A DNA stretch of 9,484 nt, from NCBI GenBank assembly GCA_934646845.1, contig CAKUEV010000064.1, positions 1 to 9,484 of the forward strand, given 5' to 3'. Numbering within the stretch: the stretch's first letter is position 1; each line of letters begins with the position of its first letter. Below, one piece after another: positions 1 to 6,763 of the stretch. The translations under genes and the position numbers were made by a program. Under the pieces are notes generated by a model, which saw nothing but the letters and a program-made list of their open reading frames with translations, made no database searches and was not told where the DNA came from. The DNA comes from an uncultured Slackia sp. Its GTDB lineage: Bacteria; Actinomycetota; Coriobacteriia; Coriobacteriales; Eggerthellaceae.

Positions 1-704
1 TCGTCATTATCATCGATGAGCTTGCCGACCTCATGATGAACGTTGGCAAAGAGGTCGAACTCTCTATTAGCCGCATTGCCCAGCTCGCCCGTGCGGCGGG
101 CATCCACATGATCGTCGCCACGCAGCGCCCGTCGACCAACGTCGTAACGGGCCTTATCAAGGCGAACATCACGAACCGCATCGCGTTCAACGTTGCTTCG
201 GGCATCGACTCTCGCGTTATTCTCGACACCCCCGGCGCCGAGAACCTTATCGGTTTGGGCGACATGCTGTTCAGCAAGCCGGAATGGCCGAAGCCTCAGC
301 GCTTGCAGGGCTGCTTCGTTTCCGAAGAGGAAATCGAAGCCGTGGTGAGCCACTTGAAGTCGCAAGGCGAGCCTGAATATCACAGCGAGATTCTTCAAAC
401 GAACGTGATCAGCCTTGGCTCGTCGATGCCCGACGGCTCCGGCGGCTCTTCGAGTGCCGACGATCCTCTTTTGTGGGATGCCGCCGACATCGTCGTAGCG
501 AGCGGCCTCGGCTCTACTTCGAACATTCAGCGCAAATTGAGCGTAGGGTATTCCCGCGCAGGGCGCATCATGGATATGCTAGAAGAGAAAGGCGTTGTGG
601 GCCCGCCGAACGGCAGCAAGCCCCGCGACGTGCTTGTCGATGAAATGGAACTTGAATCTTTGAAGGCTTTTGAGGCGCGCGACGCCGCGGAAGATGGATT
701 CTAG
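1..704 (+). CDS. ftsK: DNA translocase FtsK/SpoIIIE, C-terminal part (5' end outside window)
   Basis: This is the end of an FtsK/SpoIIIE-family septal DNA pump, an ATP-driven hexamer that moves chromosomal DNA through the closing division septum. The reading frame starts at base 3 and is already open at the window edge. Its first residues, VIIIDELADLMM, are the Walker B strand of the RecA-like motor. The family signature follows: RAAGIHMIVATQRPS, then TGLIKANITNRIAF and GIDSRVILDTPGAENLIGLGDML. After a short Gly/Ser-rich linker, about bases 459-665 encode the winged-helix gamma domain that reads DNA orientation motifs (DPLLWDAADIVV through SVGYSRAGRIMDMLEEKGVVGP). The N-terminal membrane domain, linker and Walker A lie upstream of the window. 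The TAG stop at 702-704 overlaps the ribosome binding site of the next gene, which suggests translational coupling. The family call is secure. Confidence 0.97.
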   Translation, partial: VIIIDELADLMMNVGKEVELSISRIAQLARAAGIHMIVATQRPSTNVVTGLIKANITNRIAFNVASGIDSRVILDTPGAENLIGLGDMLFSKPEWPKPQRLQGCFVSEEEIEAVVSHLKSQGEPEYHSEILQTNVISLGSSMPDGSGGSSSADDPLLWDAADIVVASGLGSTSNIQRKLSVGYSRAGRIMDMLEEKGVVGPPNGSKPRDVLVDEMELESLKAFEARDAAEDGF

Positions 705-712
705 GAGTAAGA

Positions 713-2284
713 GTGAACGAATCGAATTTCGGCAATATTCTGCGTGAAGCGCGCGAGCGTTCGGGCGAAGATTTGATGTCCGTCGCCCGCAAGCTGCGCA
801 TTCGCCCCGATATTTTGGAGTCTATTGAGGCGGGGGACTTGTCCAACATGCCCCCGCGCGGCTATTCGCGCAATATGATCAACGCATATGCGCGGTATCT
901 GGGCCTCAATCCCACGAATCTCGTCGATGCCTATTTGTCGCAGCAATATCAAGACCAAGTCGAGCGAGCTCGTAAGAATATTCGCCCGACTGGTTTCGAC
1001 ATGCCTTCGGGCAGGCGCCATCATGGTTTGCGTGAAGAAATTCATGCCGACGAGCGTTCGCAGGCGCGCGCCGCAGCGGCGGATCGCGTGTCGCGCGATG
1101 ACGCGCTTCCCAACGATTATGCGGCGATTGAAGCGGAAAGCTCGCGAAACCGCGCACGTCGCCTGGGACTCGATTCCCAGCGTTCGAACAAGTCTTCTCG
1201 TGCGACCGGCTCCTCGTCGCGCCCCTCCCAGTCGCGTTCGTTCGGCGGCTCGTCGTTTGATACGGGCCTGTTCGACGATATCGATCGTGGCGCAGCCGAA
1301 TCCCGTGAACTGTCCTCGGCCGAACGCGCCATTGCGCAACGTCCGCCCTCGACTTCGCATAGCCGCCGCGCGGGAGCGGTGCATGTTGGTTCATACAATG
1401 CGTATGGCCAGGGCCTCTATAACCACACGCGTCAACAGGTGGCGGGCGATAGCCCTGAGCGCACGCGTCGCCTTGACGATGCTCCTGCGCGTCCTTCTTC
1501 TCGTCGTTCGAATCCGGCGGCCGCAGGCTCTACGCGCAGGCTGCGCCGTTCCGAGGATGAAGAAAAAGAAACCTACATGCCGCGCCAATCGAGGCGTTCG
1601 GCGCTTCCCGAAGAACATTCAATCAGCGTGTATGCTGCCCCACGCAATCTTGGGACAAACAAATCGGGCATAGGCGAAAAGCTTCCGTTCCTCATTGCCG
1701 GCATCATCATCTTGCTGCTCGTCGTTGTTATCGCTTTCTTGGCGAATGGCGTTGGCTCGAAAGCAACGTCGAGCGCCCAGCAAAGCACGCCGATGAACAT
1801 CACGGGGCTTCCTGAATCGTCATCATCGAGCTCTTCGTCGAATTCGTCTTCCGATTCTGAAAGCTCCGATTCGCAAACGGCTAAAGAGACGACGACCAAA
1901 AAGACTGAAACTGCTCCCACAAAGGCCGTTGTCGCGTATTCGGTCGCGAAGGGCGAGACGCCGTATGTCGAGATCTACGAAGGCGATACCTGCTTGGTCG
2001 CCGAAAACCTGTCGGGCGGCGCATCTGATAGTTACGATGTAACCGACTCGCTCACGATTGTCGCGAGCCCGTACGATGGCCTTACCGTGACGGTCGATGG
2101 CAAAGCGGTCGATTTGTCGCAGTATGTCACGAATGGCATTTTGCGCTACGAGGTGAACTTCAGCGACATTCTCGCGGCGTGGAACGAGGCCCATCCTGAC
2201 GCGGCCTCGTCGGCGAGCAGCGCGTCTTCCTCGACGACTGGCGCATCTAGCAGCGCCTCTACTTCCAACTCCACTGAAGGCTAA
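713..2284 (+). CDS. rodZ: RodZ-like membrane protein: N-terminal HTH, one TM helix, C-terminal RodZ-type domain
   Basis: The protein is 523 residues and starts with GTG, with AGGAG at 703-707 five bases upstream and overlapping the ftsK stop. Residues 1 to about 75 form a RodZ/YmfM-type helix-turn-helix (FGNILREARERSGEDL, then PPRGYSRNMINAYARYLGL). In RodZ this domain contacts the MreB cytoskeleton rather than acting mainly as a repressor. Residues about 80-320 are a low-complexity Arg/Ser/Ala-rich linker, probably disordered and cytoplasmic. One transmembrane helix lies at about 325-345 (FLIAGIIILLLVVVIAFLA). Next come a Ser/Asp/Glu tract at about 369-390, a beta-rich domain at about 405-490 matching the RodZ C-terminal (DUF4115-like) type, and a final Ser/Ala/Thr tail at 496-523. 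The long linker makes it bigger than the roughly 300-residue Bacillus homologue. Its position in the ftsK-to-recA cluster matches ymfM of Bacillus. A role in shape or wall synthesis is inferred from the family; MreB is not encoded here. Confidence 0.85.
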   Translation: MNESNFGNILREARERSGEDLMSVARKLRIRPDILESIEAGDLSNMPPRGYSRNMINAYARYLGLNPTNLVDAYLSQQYQDQVERARKNIRPTGFDMPSGRRHHGLREEIHADERSQARAAAADRVSRDDALPNDYAAIEAESSRNRARRLGLDSQRSNKSSRATGSSSRPSQSRSFGGSSFDTGLFDDIDRGAAESRELSSAERAIAQRPPSTSHSRRAGAVHVGSYNAYGQGLYNHTRQQVAGDSPERTRRLDDAPARPSSRRSNPAAAGSTRRLRRSEDEEKETYMPRQSRRSALPEEHSISVYAAPRNLGTNKSGIGEKLPFLIAGIIILLLVVVIAFLANGVGSKATSSAQQSTPMNITGLPESSSSSSSSNSSSDSESSDSQTAKETTTKKTETAPTKAVVAYSVAKGETPYVEIYEGDTCLVAENLSGGASDSYDVTDSLTIVASPYDGLTVTVDGKAVDLSQYVTNGILRYEVNFSDILAAWNEAHPDAASSASSASSSTTGASSSASTSNSTEG

Positions 2285-2317
2285 CACGTACCTCTTGTTT
2301 TCTTAGAAAGGGAAACC

Positions 2318-2815
2318 ATGGCAAAAGAATCCAGCTTCGACGTTGTTTCCACCGTCGACATGCAAGAAGTCGATAATGCGTATGGCCAGGCGAAACGAGA
2401 AATCGCACAGCGCTACGACCTGAAAGATTCCGGTGCGGAAATCACCCTCGACAAGGGCGGCCGCAAATTGACTGTCGCCGCTCCCGTGGAATTCGTCGCC
2501 AAGCAGGTTATCGACGTCATTGGCAGCAAGCTCATCAAGCGCGGCGTCGACCTTTCCGCTGTGAAATGGGGCGACATCGTGCCCGCCGCAGGTCAGAGCG
2601 TTCGTCGCACCGCCGAGATCATCGAAGGCATCGACAAGGAAACCGCGAGCAAAATCTCGAAGGACATTCGAGGCACGAAACTCAAGTGCAAGGTCACCAT
2701 CGAGGGCGATAAGCTGCGCGTTTCCTCGGCTTCGCGTGACACTCTGCAAGAGGTGATTGCCTTTTTGAAGGGCCAAGATTACGGCCAGCCTCTGCAGTAT
2801 GTGAACTATCGATAA
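2318..2815 (+). CDS. yajQ: YajQ family nucleotide-binding protein (UPF0234)
   Basis: This is a 165-residue protein of the YajQ/UPF0234 family, close to the usual length of about 163. The N-terminus is diagnostic: SSFDVVSTVDMQEVDNAYGQ followed by REIAQRYDLKDSGAEI. The middle contains AKQVIDVIGSKLIKRGVDLSAV, and the C-terminus contains KLKCKVTIEGDKLRVSSASRD, ending in DYGQPLQYVNYR. Family members are cytoplasmic and built from two ferredoxin-like folds. Some bind RNA, nucleotides or cyclic di-GMP, and a Xanthomonas homologue is a c-di-GMP effector, but the role in Actinobacteria is not established. The ATG is supported by the purine-rich site AGAAAGGGA at 2305-2313. It sits 33 bases after rodZ and 17 before rimO, so it is probably cotranscribed with them. 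Confidence 0.95.
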   Translation: MAKESSFDVVSTVDMQEVDNAYGQAKREIAQRYDLKDSGAEITLDKGGRKLTVAAPVEFVAKQVIDVIGSKLIKRGVDLSAVKWGDIVPAAGQSVRRTAEIIEGIDKETASKISKDIRGTKLKCKVTIEGDKLRVSSASRDTLQEVIAFLKGQDYGQPLQYVNYR

Positions 2816-2832
2816 CGCAAAAGGGTATATGC

Positions 2833-4173
2833 ATGTCTAACATTGACGTGAATGTTTTGGCTCAGGGCGCGCCGCGCGTGTGTTTCGTGACGCTTGGCTG
2901 CGCCAAAAACGAAGTTGACACCGCCGAAATGACGAAACGACTGACCGCGGCCGGCTATGAGGTATGCGATGACGCGTCCACGGCCGATGTCGTGGTCGTG
3001 AACACGTGCTCGTTCATTCAGGCCGCAACCGAAGAGAGCCTCGAGGCTATTTTCGAGGTATGCGACCTGCCGAATTTCATCGAAGGGTCTGCGAAGCTCG
3101 TCGTGGCAGGCTGCATGCCTGCGCGATACGGCGACGATTTGGCGAGCGAACTTGGCGAGGCGCAGGCGTTCGTGCCGTGCAGCAAGGAAGACGACATCGT
3201 CGAGGTGCTTGCGGGCGTGCTGGGCGATGCGGCGCCTCGCGCGTCGACGTCTGCCGATGCCCAATCGCCATGGGCGGCGTCCCCCGCGTCGTATGTGAAA
3301 ATCTCAGACGGCTGCGATCGCTTCTGCTCGTTCTGCGCCATTCCGTATATTCGTGGGCGCTACCACAGCTTCCCGCTCGAGACCGTTCGCGCTTCGGTCG
3401 CTGAACGCGTCGAGGCGGGCGTGCGCGAAATTACGCTCATCGCTCAAGATACGGGCCGCTGGGGCGAAGATTTTGCCGAGCCCTCCAACACCGCCGCGCT
3501 TCTTGCGACGCTTGCCGACGAGTTCCCTCAAACGTGGTTCCGCCTTATGTACATTGAGCCTCAAGGCGTAAGCGATGAGTTGCTCGACGTTATCGCATCG
3601 AAGCCGAACGTCTGCAAGTATCTCGACATGCCGCTTCAGCACGCGAGCAAGCCGGTGCTTCGTGCGATGAACCGTCGTGGCGACGAGAACTCCCATCGCG
3701 AGCTCGTTGCGCGCATTCGCGAGCGTGTTCCAGGCATTACGTTGCGCACCACGCTCATCGCCGGCTTCCCGGGCGAGACCGATGTTGATTTCGACGCGCT
3801 TCAGAACTTCCTCGAAGAGGTCGAGTTCGATTACGTCGGCGTTTTTCCGTATTCGCAAGAAGAGGGCACCCGCGCCGCCGAAATGGATGGCCAAATCGAT
3901 GAGACCATCAAAATCGAACGCGCTCAAAGCCTGCGCGACATTTCGGACGCGATTGGCGAAGCCCACGTTTCGGCGCGCATTGGCCAGGAAATGGACGTGC
4001 TCGTGCTTGGACGCGAGGAAGACGGCCAGCTCTACGGTCGTGCGATGTGCCAGGCGCCCGAGGTTGATGGCGTGGTGTATTTGGAGGAAGGCGAAGTCGG
4101 CGACATTGTGCGCGTTCGCATAACCGATACGCTTGTGTACGAGATGGAAGGCGATGTCGTTCATGGCTCCTGA
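2833..4173 (+). CDS. rimO: Ribosomal protein S12 methylthiotransferase RimO
   Basis: This 446-residue radical-SAM methylthiotransferase adds a methylthio group to a conserved aspartate of ribosomal protein S12, using two iron-sulfur clusters. The N-terminal MTTase domain (about 15-135) has the three cysteines of the auxiliary cluster: Cys23 in TLGCAKNEVD, Cys59 in NTCSFI and Cys94 in AGCMPARY. The radical-SAM core (about 155-375) carries CxxxCxxC at Cys161, Cys165 and Cys168 (DGCDRFCSFC), followed by IPYIRGRYHS. A C-terminal TRAM domain (about 380-446) completes the architecture. The GCAKN...VD and IPYIRGRYHS contexts favour RimO over its tRNA-modifying relative MiaB. The ATG at 2833 has AAGGG at 2821-2825, seven bases upstream; the ATG at 2829 is out of frame. 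Its last 11 bases overlap the likely start of pgsA-cinA, which suggests coupled translation. Confidence 0.93.
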   Translation: MSNIDVNVLAQGAPRVCFVTLGCAKNEVDTAEMTKRLTAAGYEVCDDASTADVVVVNTCSFIQAATEESLEAIFEVCDLPNFIEGSAKLVVAGCMPARYGDDLASELGEAQAFVPCSKEDDIVEVLAGVLGDAAPRASTSADAQSPWAASPASYVKISDGCDRFCSFCAIPYIRGRYHSFPLETVRASVAERVEAGVREITLIAQDTGRWGEDFAEPSNTAALLATLADEFPQTWFRLMYIEPQGVSDELLDVIASKPNVCKYLDMPLQHASKPVLRAMNRRGDENSHRELVARIRERVPGITLRTTLIAGFPGETDVDFDALQNFLEEVEFDYVGVFPYSQEEGTRAAEMDGQIDETIKIERAQSLRDISDAIGEAHVSARIGQEMDVLVLGREEDGQLYGRAMCQAPEVDGVVYLEEGEVGDIVRVRITDTLVYEMEGDVVHGS

Positions 4174-5377
4174 TTCGAAAGAATCCTACGCTTCTGGCAA
4201 GCCGACGCCGGCGGGTCAGGGCACGGTTGATAAGATTCTTACTCCCGCGAATGTCGTCACTATGATTCGCATTTGCCTGGTACCTGTCTTTGTCGTGGCG
4301 CTTATTAGCCCATGGCCCGACGCTTTTGGACTTGCGTTCCTCAATCCTTGGAAGGCGTGGATCGCCGCGATTATCTTCGTCGTGATCTCGTGCACCGACT
4401 GGCTCGATGGCTACCTCGCTCGTTCCCGCGGCGAGGTTACTGACTTCGGTAAATTCATGGATCCTTTGGCCGACAAGGTGCTCGTTGTTGCGGCGCTGCT
4501 CGTGCTCATTGAGCTTGGGTCGCTGCCGAGTTGGCCCGTGCTCATTATCGTCGCCCGCGAATTCATCGTAAGCGGCGTGCGCATGGTCGCCGCAAGCAAG
4601 GGCGAAGTCATTGCCGCCTCGTGGTATGGCAAGTTCAAGACGGTATTCCAAATGATCGCCATCGTGCTGTTCGTCGTGAAGGAAAGCCCCGCGATCACGG
4701 GCATGCTTTCGCATGAGCTCAATGTCGCGCTCTATATCCTGAGCTGGCTTGTCATGGCTGCCGCCCTCGTGCTCACGATCATCTCTATGGCCGATTACAT
4801 TTGGAAGGCTCGCCACCTCATTGGTTTCAAGCCTAAGGGCGGTCGTGCGCGCGTCATCAACAATGACGATATTGCGGCGCAGTCCGAAGTCGATTTTGAC
4901 AGCGAGATTCGCGTTGAAGCGGCACGCGCTGTCGTGCAAAAGGCGCTCGCTGCGAAGGCGACGGTCGCAACGGCCGAAAGCTGTACGGGCGGCCTTATCG
5001 CCGCATCGCTCACCGAGGTGCCGGGTTCTTCGGCCGTGGTGCGCGGCGGCGTGGTGAGCTATGTCAATGACGTGAAAATGAAGAGCCTCGACGTTCCTGA
5101 AACTGCGTTCATCGATGGCAGCGCCGTCTGTGAAGACGTTGCCGTAGCTATGGCGCGCGGTGCGGCATCTGAGCTCGGCTCCGATGTGGCGTGCTCCGTT
5201 ACGGGTATTGCGGGCCCTGGTGGCGAGGAGCCCGGGAAGCCGGTGGGCACGGTATGGATTGGCATCTCTTCCAACGGTAACGCATTCGCGAAGGAATTCC
5301 ATTTCAAGGGCAATCGCGAAAACGTGCGCGCGCAAGCGACCCAGGCCGCACTTGAAATGCTTCTCGAAGCGCTGTAG
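4163..5377 (+). CDS. pgsA-cinA: Fusion: CDP-diacylglycerol-glycerol-3-phosphate phosphatidyltransferase (PgsA) + CinA C-terminal/PncC NMN deamidase domain
   Basis: One uninterrupted frame of 404 residues encodes two enzymes. Residues about 25-220 are PgsA, the membrane enzyme that makes phosphatidylglycerol phosphate from CDP-diacylglycerol and glycerol-3-phosphate. The CDP-alcohol phosphotransferase motif DGxxARx8Gx3Dx3D is intact (Asp82, Gly83, Ala86, Arg87, Gly96, Asp100, Asp104), and the PgsA hallmarks AREFIVSGVRM and YGKFKTVFQM follow among several hydrophobic helices. A polar linker at about 221-247 leads to a complete CinA C-terminal domain at 248-404. It has AESCTGG (Ser273 in the proposed nucleophile motif), VVRGGVVSYVNDVK and TGIAGPGG...KPVGTVWIG, which mark nicotinamide-nucleotide amidohydrolases (NMN to NaMN). 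The N-terminal domain of full-length CinA is absent. No stop and no credible internal start lies at the junction. I chose ATG 4163, with GGAAGG at 4146-4151. An in-frame ATG at 4154 would add three residues but sits only two bases from that site. In Bacillus pgsA and cinA are adjacent separate genes. Confidence 0.9.
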   Translation: MAPDSKESYASGKPTPAGQGTVDKILTPANVVTMIRICLVPVFVVALISPWPDAFGLAFLNPWKAWIAAIIFVVISCTDWLDGYLARSRGEVTDFGKFMDPLADKVLVVAALLVLIELGSLPSWPVLIIVAREFIVSGVRMVAASKGEVIAASWYGKFKTVFQMIAIVLFVVKESPAITGMLSHELNVALYILSWLVMAAALVLTIISMADYIWKARHLIGFKPKGGRARVINNDDIAAQSEVDFDSEIRVEAARAVVQKALAAKATVATAESCTGGLIAASLTEVPGSSAVVRGGVVSYVNDVKMKSLDVPETAFIDGSAVCEDVAVAMARGAASELGSDVACSVTGIAGPGGEEPGKPVGTVWIGISSNGNAFAKEFHFKGNRENVRAQATQAALEMLLEAL

Positions 5378-5425
5378 TGCCTTGTTGTCGCGGGGAAAAC
5401 GCGGCATTTCAGAGGGCATTCTGCG

Positions 5426-5468
5426 AGGAAACCGAGGGAAACGCATAGGAATCTTCAAGGGAAACCGA
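5426..5468. repeat. Cluster of GGAAAC-type 10-base repeats upstream of recA
   Basis: Three related decamers lie here: AGGAAACCGA at 5426-5435, GGGAAACGCA directly after it at 5436-5445, and GGGAAACCGA at 5459-5468. A looser relative, GGGGAAAACG, lies at 5392-5401. The first and third differ only in their first base. They sit between the end of pgsA-cinA and the recA promoter, about 125 bases upstream of the -35 element. I recognise no protein that binds this sequence, and short purine-rich repeats can arise by chance. Confidence 0.35.
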
Positions 5469-5475
5469 TAGAAAT

Positions 5476-5491
5476 AGGCGATAGTTCGCCT
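5476..5491 (+). terminator. Weak terminator-like hairpin after pgsA-cinA
   Basis: AGGCGA (5476-5481) pairs perfectly with TCGCCT (5486-5491) around a TAGT loop. Only a three-T run follows before an A run, so this is a poor intrinsic terminator by itself. A second stem, CCGGA/TCCGG at 5507-5511 and 5518-5522, follows without a T tract. It is the best candidate end for the upstream operon before the separate recA promoter. Confidence 0.35.
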
Positions 5492-5591
5492 TTAAAAATG
5501 CGGCATCCGGACAAGATTCCGGCAAGGTTTGCGTGCTTGAATTCGTTCAACGATTTCTTTCGCAACGATGCGAATTATTTTCGCGTCGCAC

Positions 5592-5620
5592 TTGACGTAA
5601 GAACATCTGTTCGTAATAAT
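5592..5620 (+). promoter_or_regulatory. recA promoter (sigma-70/SigA type)
   Basis: The -35 element is TTGACG (5592-5597), one mismatch from TTGACA. The -10 element is AATAAT (5615-5620), one mismatch from TATAAT, with a 17-base spacer; reading TAATAA at 5614 would give 16. Transcription would begin near 5627, leaving a leader of about 38 bases before the recA ATG. The spacer holds the LexA-type operator, so this promoter should be SOS-controlled. The element quality and position make this the best promoter in the window. Confidence 0.85.
5600..5613. promoter_or_regulatory. LexA operator (SOS box) in the recA promoter
   Basis: GAAC-ATCT-GTTC at 5601-5612 is a perfect dyad with four-base arms. 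With its flanks (A at 5600, G at 5613) it matches 13 of 14 positions of the Gram-positive SOS core CGAAC-N4-GTTCG. It lies wholly between the -35 and -10 elements of recA, so bound LexA would block RNA polymerase. RecA filaments relieve this by stimulating LexA self-cleavage. No lexA gene is present in the window. Confidence 0.85.
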
Positions 5621-5636
5621 GAGCGCGGTACATAAA

Positions 5637-5659
5637 CCGGCTCTGCCGGCGGCAAGGAG
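5637..5659 (+). promoter_or_regulatory. recA leader hairpin and ribosome binding site
   Basis: CCGGC (5637-5641) can pair with GCCGG (5645-5649) around a three-base TCT loop, giving a short GC-only stem. AAGGAG at 5654-5659 is a near-consensus Shine-Dalgarno five bases before the ATG at 5665 and fixes the recA start. The stem ends four bases before the Shine-Dalgarno, so it could affect ribosome access or message stability. The binding site is firm; the hairpin's role is a guess. Confidence 0.65.
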
Positions 5660-5664
5660 ATGTA

Positions 5665-6696
5665 ATGGCTCAGACTCAAAACAAAGATAAAATGCTCGAG
5701 CTCACGACTGAGCAAATCGAGAAGAAGTTCGGCAAGGGCGCCATCATGAAACTCGGCAACAATGCCGAACACCTTGAGGTTGCCGCTATTCCCACGGGTG
5801 CTTTGCCGCTCGATGCGGCGCTCGGCATTGGCGGCGTTCCGCGCGGCCGTATTGTTGAAATTTACGGTCCTGAGTCCAGCGGCAAAACAACGCTCGCATT
5901 GCAAATTCTCGCTGAGGCACAAGCTCTTGGCGGCGTTGTGGCATTCATCGACGCGGAACATGCCCTCGATCCAACGTACGCCGCGCGTTTGGGCGTCGAT
6001 ATCGACGAGGTGCTCATCTCGCAGCCCGATACGGGCGAGCAAGGCTTGGAAATCTGTGACATGCTCGTTCGCTCCAACGCTATCGACTGCATTGTCATCG
6101 ACTCCGTAGCCGCTTTGGTTCCTAAGGCCGAAATCGAAGGCGAAATTGGCGACTCGAGCGTTGGCCTTCAGGCCCGTCTTATGTCCCAGGCGCTTCGCAA
6201 GCTTGCCGGTTCTCTTTCGAAGTCGAATACTACCTGCATCTTCATCAATCAGCTCCGTGAGAAAATCGGTGTGATGTTCGGCAATCCCGAAACCACGACG
6301 GGCGGCCGCGCTCTTAAGTTCTTCTCGAGCGTTCGCATCGATATTCGTCGCATCGAAACGCTCAAGAATAAAACCAACGACGCTGTGGGTAACCGCGTGC
6401 GCGCCAAGGTCGTGAAGAATAAGGTCGCGCCTCCGTTTAGGCAGGCCGAATTCGACATCATGTATGGTCAGGGCATCTCTCGCGAGGGCTGCATCATCGA
6501 TATGGGCGTCGAGGCTGGCGTAGTGAAAAAGAGCGGCGCTTGGTACACCTATGGCGAAGATCGCCTGGGCCAGGGTCGCGAGGCCGCCAAGGAAATGTTG
6601 CGCACCCATCCCGATGTTCGCGACGAAATTGAGCAGAAGGTTCGAGACCATTTCGAGATCCCCACGGTCAAGCCCTTCAGCGAAACCGAGGAATAA
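5665..6696 (+). CDS. recA: Recombinase RecA
   Basis: This is a 343-residue RecA, the ATP-dependent strand-exchange protein that also activates LexA cleavage. The Walker A loop is GPESSGKTT at residues 68-76 (Lys74). Other family blocks are [19 protein letters not shown], the Walker B region [36 protein letters not shown] covering the L2 DNA-binding region, and YGQGISREG. The protein is uninterrupted, with no intein, and ends in a short acidic tail (SETEE). The ATG follows a near-consensus ribosome binding site. The gene has its own promoter with a LexA operator and ends just before a strong intrinsic terminator, so it is probably mostly a single-gene SOS transcript with some readthrough into recX. 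Confidence 0.99.
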   Translation: MAQTQNKDKMLELTTEQIEKKFGKGAIMKLGNNAEHLEVAAIPTGALPLDAALGIGGVPRGRIVEIYGPESSGKTTLALQILAEAQALGGVVAFIDAEHALDPTYAARLGVDIDEVLISQPDTGEQGLEICDMLVRSNAIDCIVIDSVAALVPKAEIEGEIGDSSVGLQARLMSQALRKLAGSLSKSNTTCIFINQLREKIGVMFGNPETTTGGRALKFFSSVRIDIRRIETLKNKTNDAVGNRVRAKVVKNKVAPPFRQAEFDIMYGQGISREGCIIDMGVEAGVVKKSGAWYTYGEDRLGQGREAAKEMLRTHPDVRDEIEQKVRDHFEIPTVKPFSETEE

Positions 6697-6703
6697 GCCT
6701 TTT

Positions 6704-6741
6704 ACGCCCGCTTTTGCCCATGGCGAAGCGGGCGTTTTCTT
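6704..6741 (+). terminator. Strong intrinsic terminator between recA and recX
   Basis: A perfect ten-base-pair stem, ACGCCCGCTT (6704-6713) with AAGCGGGCGT (6726-6735), is followed at once by TTTTCTT. The 12-base loop can form an inner GCC/GGC pairing around CAT. It begins seven bases after the recA stop and ends more than 20 bases before the recX ATG. It should end most recA transcripts. In Escherichia coli recA and recX are also separated by a terminator with partial readthrough. Confidence 0.92.
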
Positions 6742-6763
6742 GAGCGCAGCGATTGGGGCCGAT

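Noticed and set aside
888..1673. A 261-codon open frame in another + frame inside rodZ
   Set aside because: It is extremely Arg-rich with no ribosome binding site or family resemblance. It is best explained by the low-complexity rodZ linker read out of frame.
3908..5458. A 516-codon open frame on the minus strand across rimO and pgsA-cinA
   Set aside because: It is Arg/His-rich with no family motif and lies opposite two well-supported genes. Long antisense frames are expected from this codon bias.
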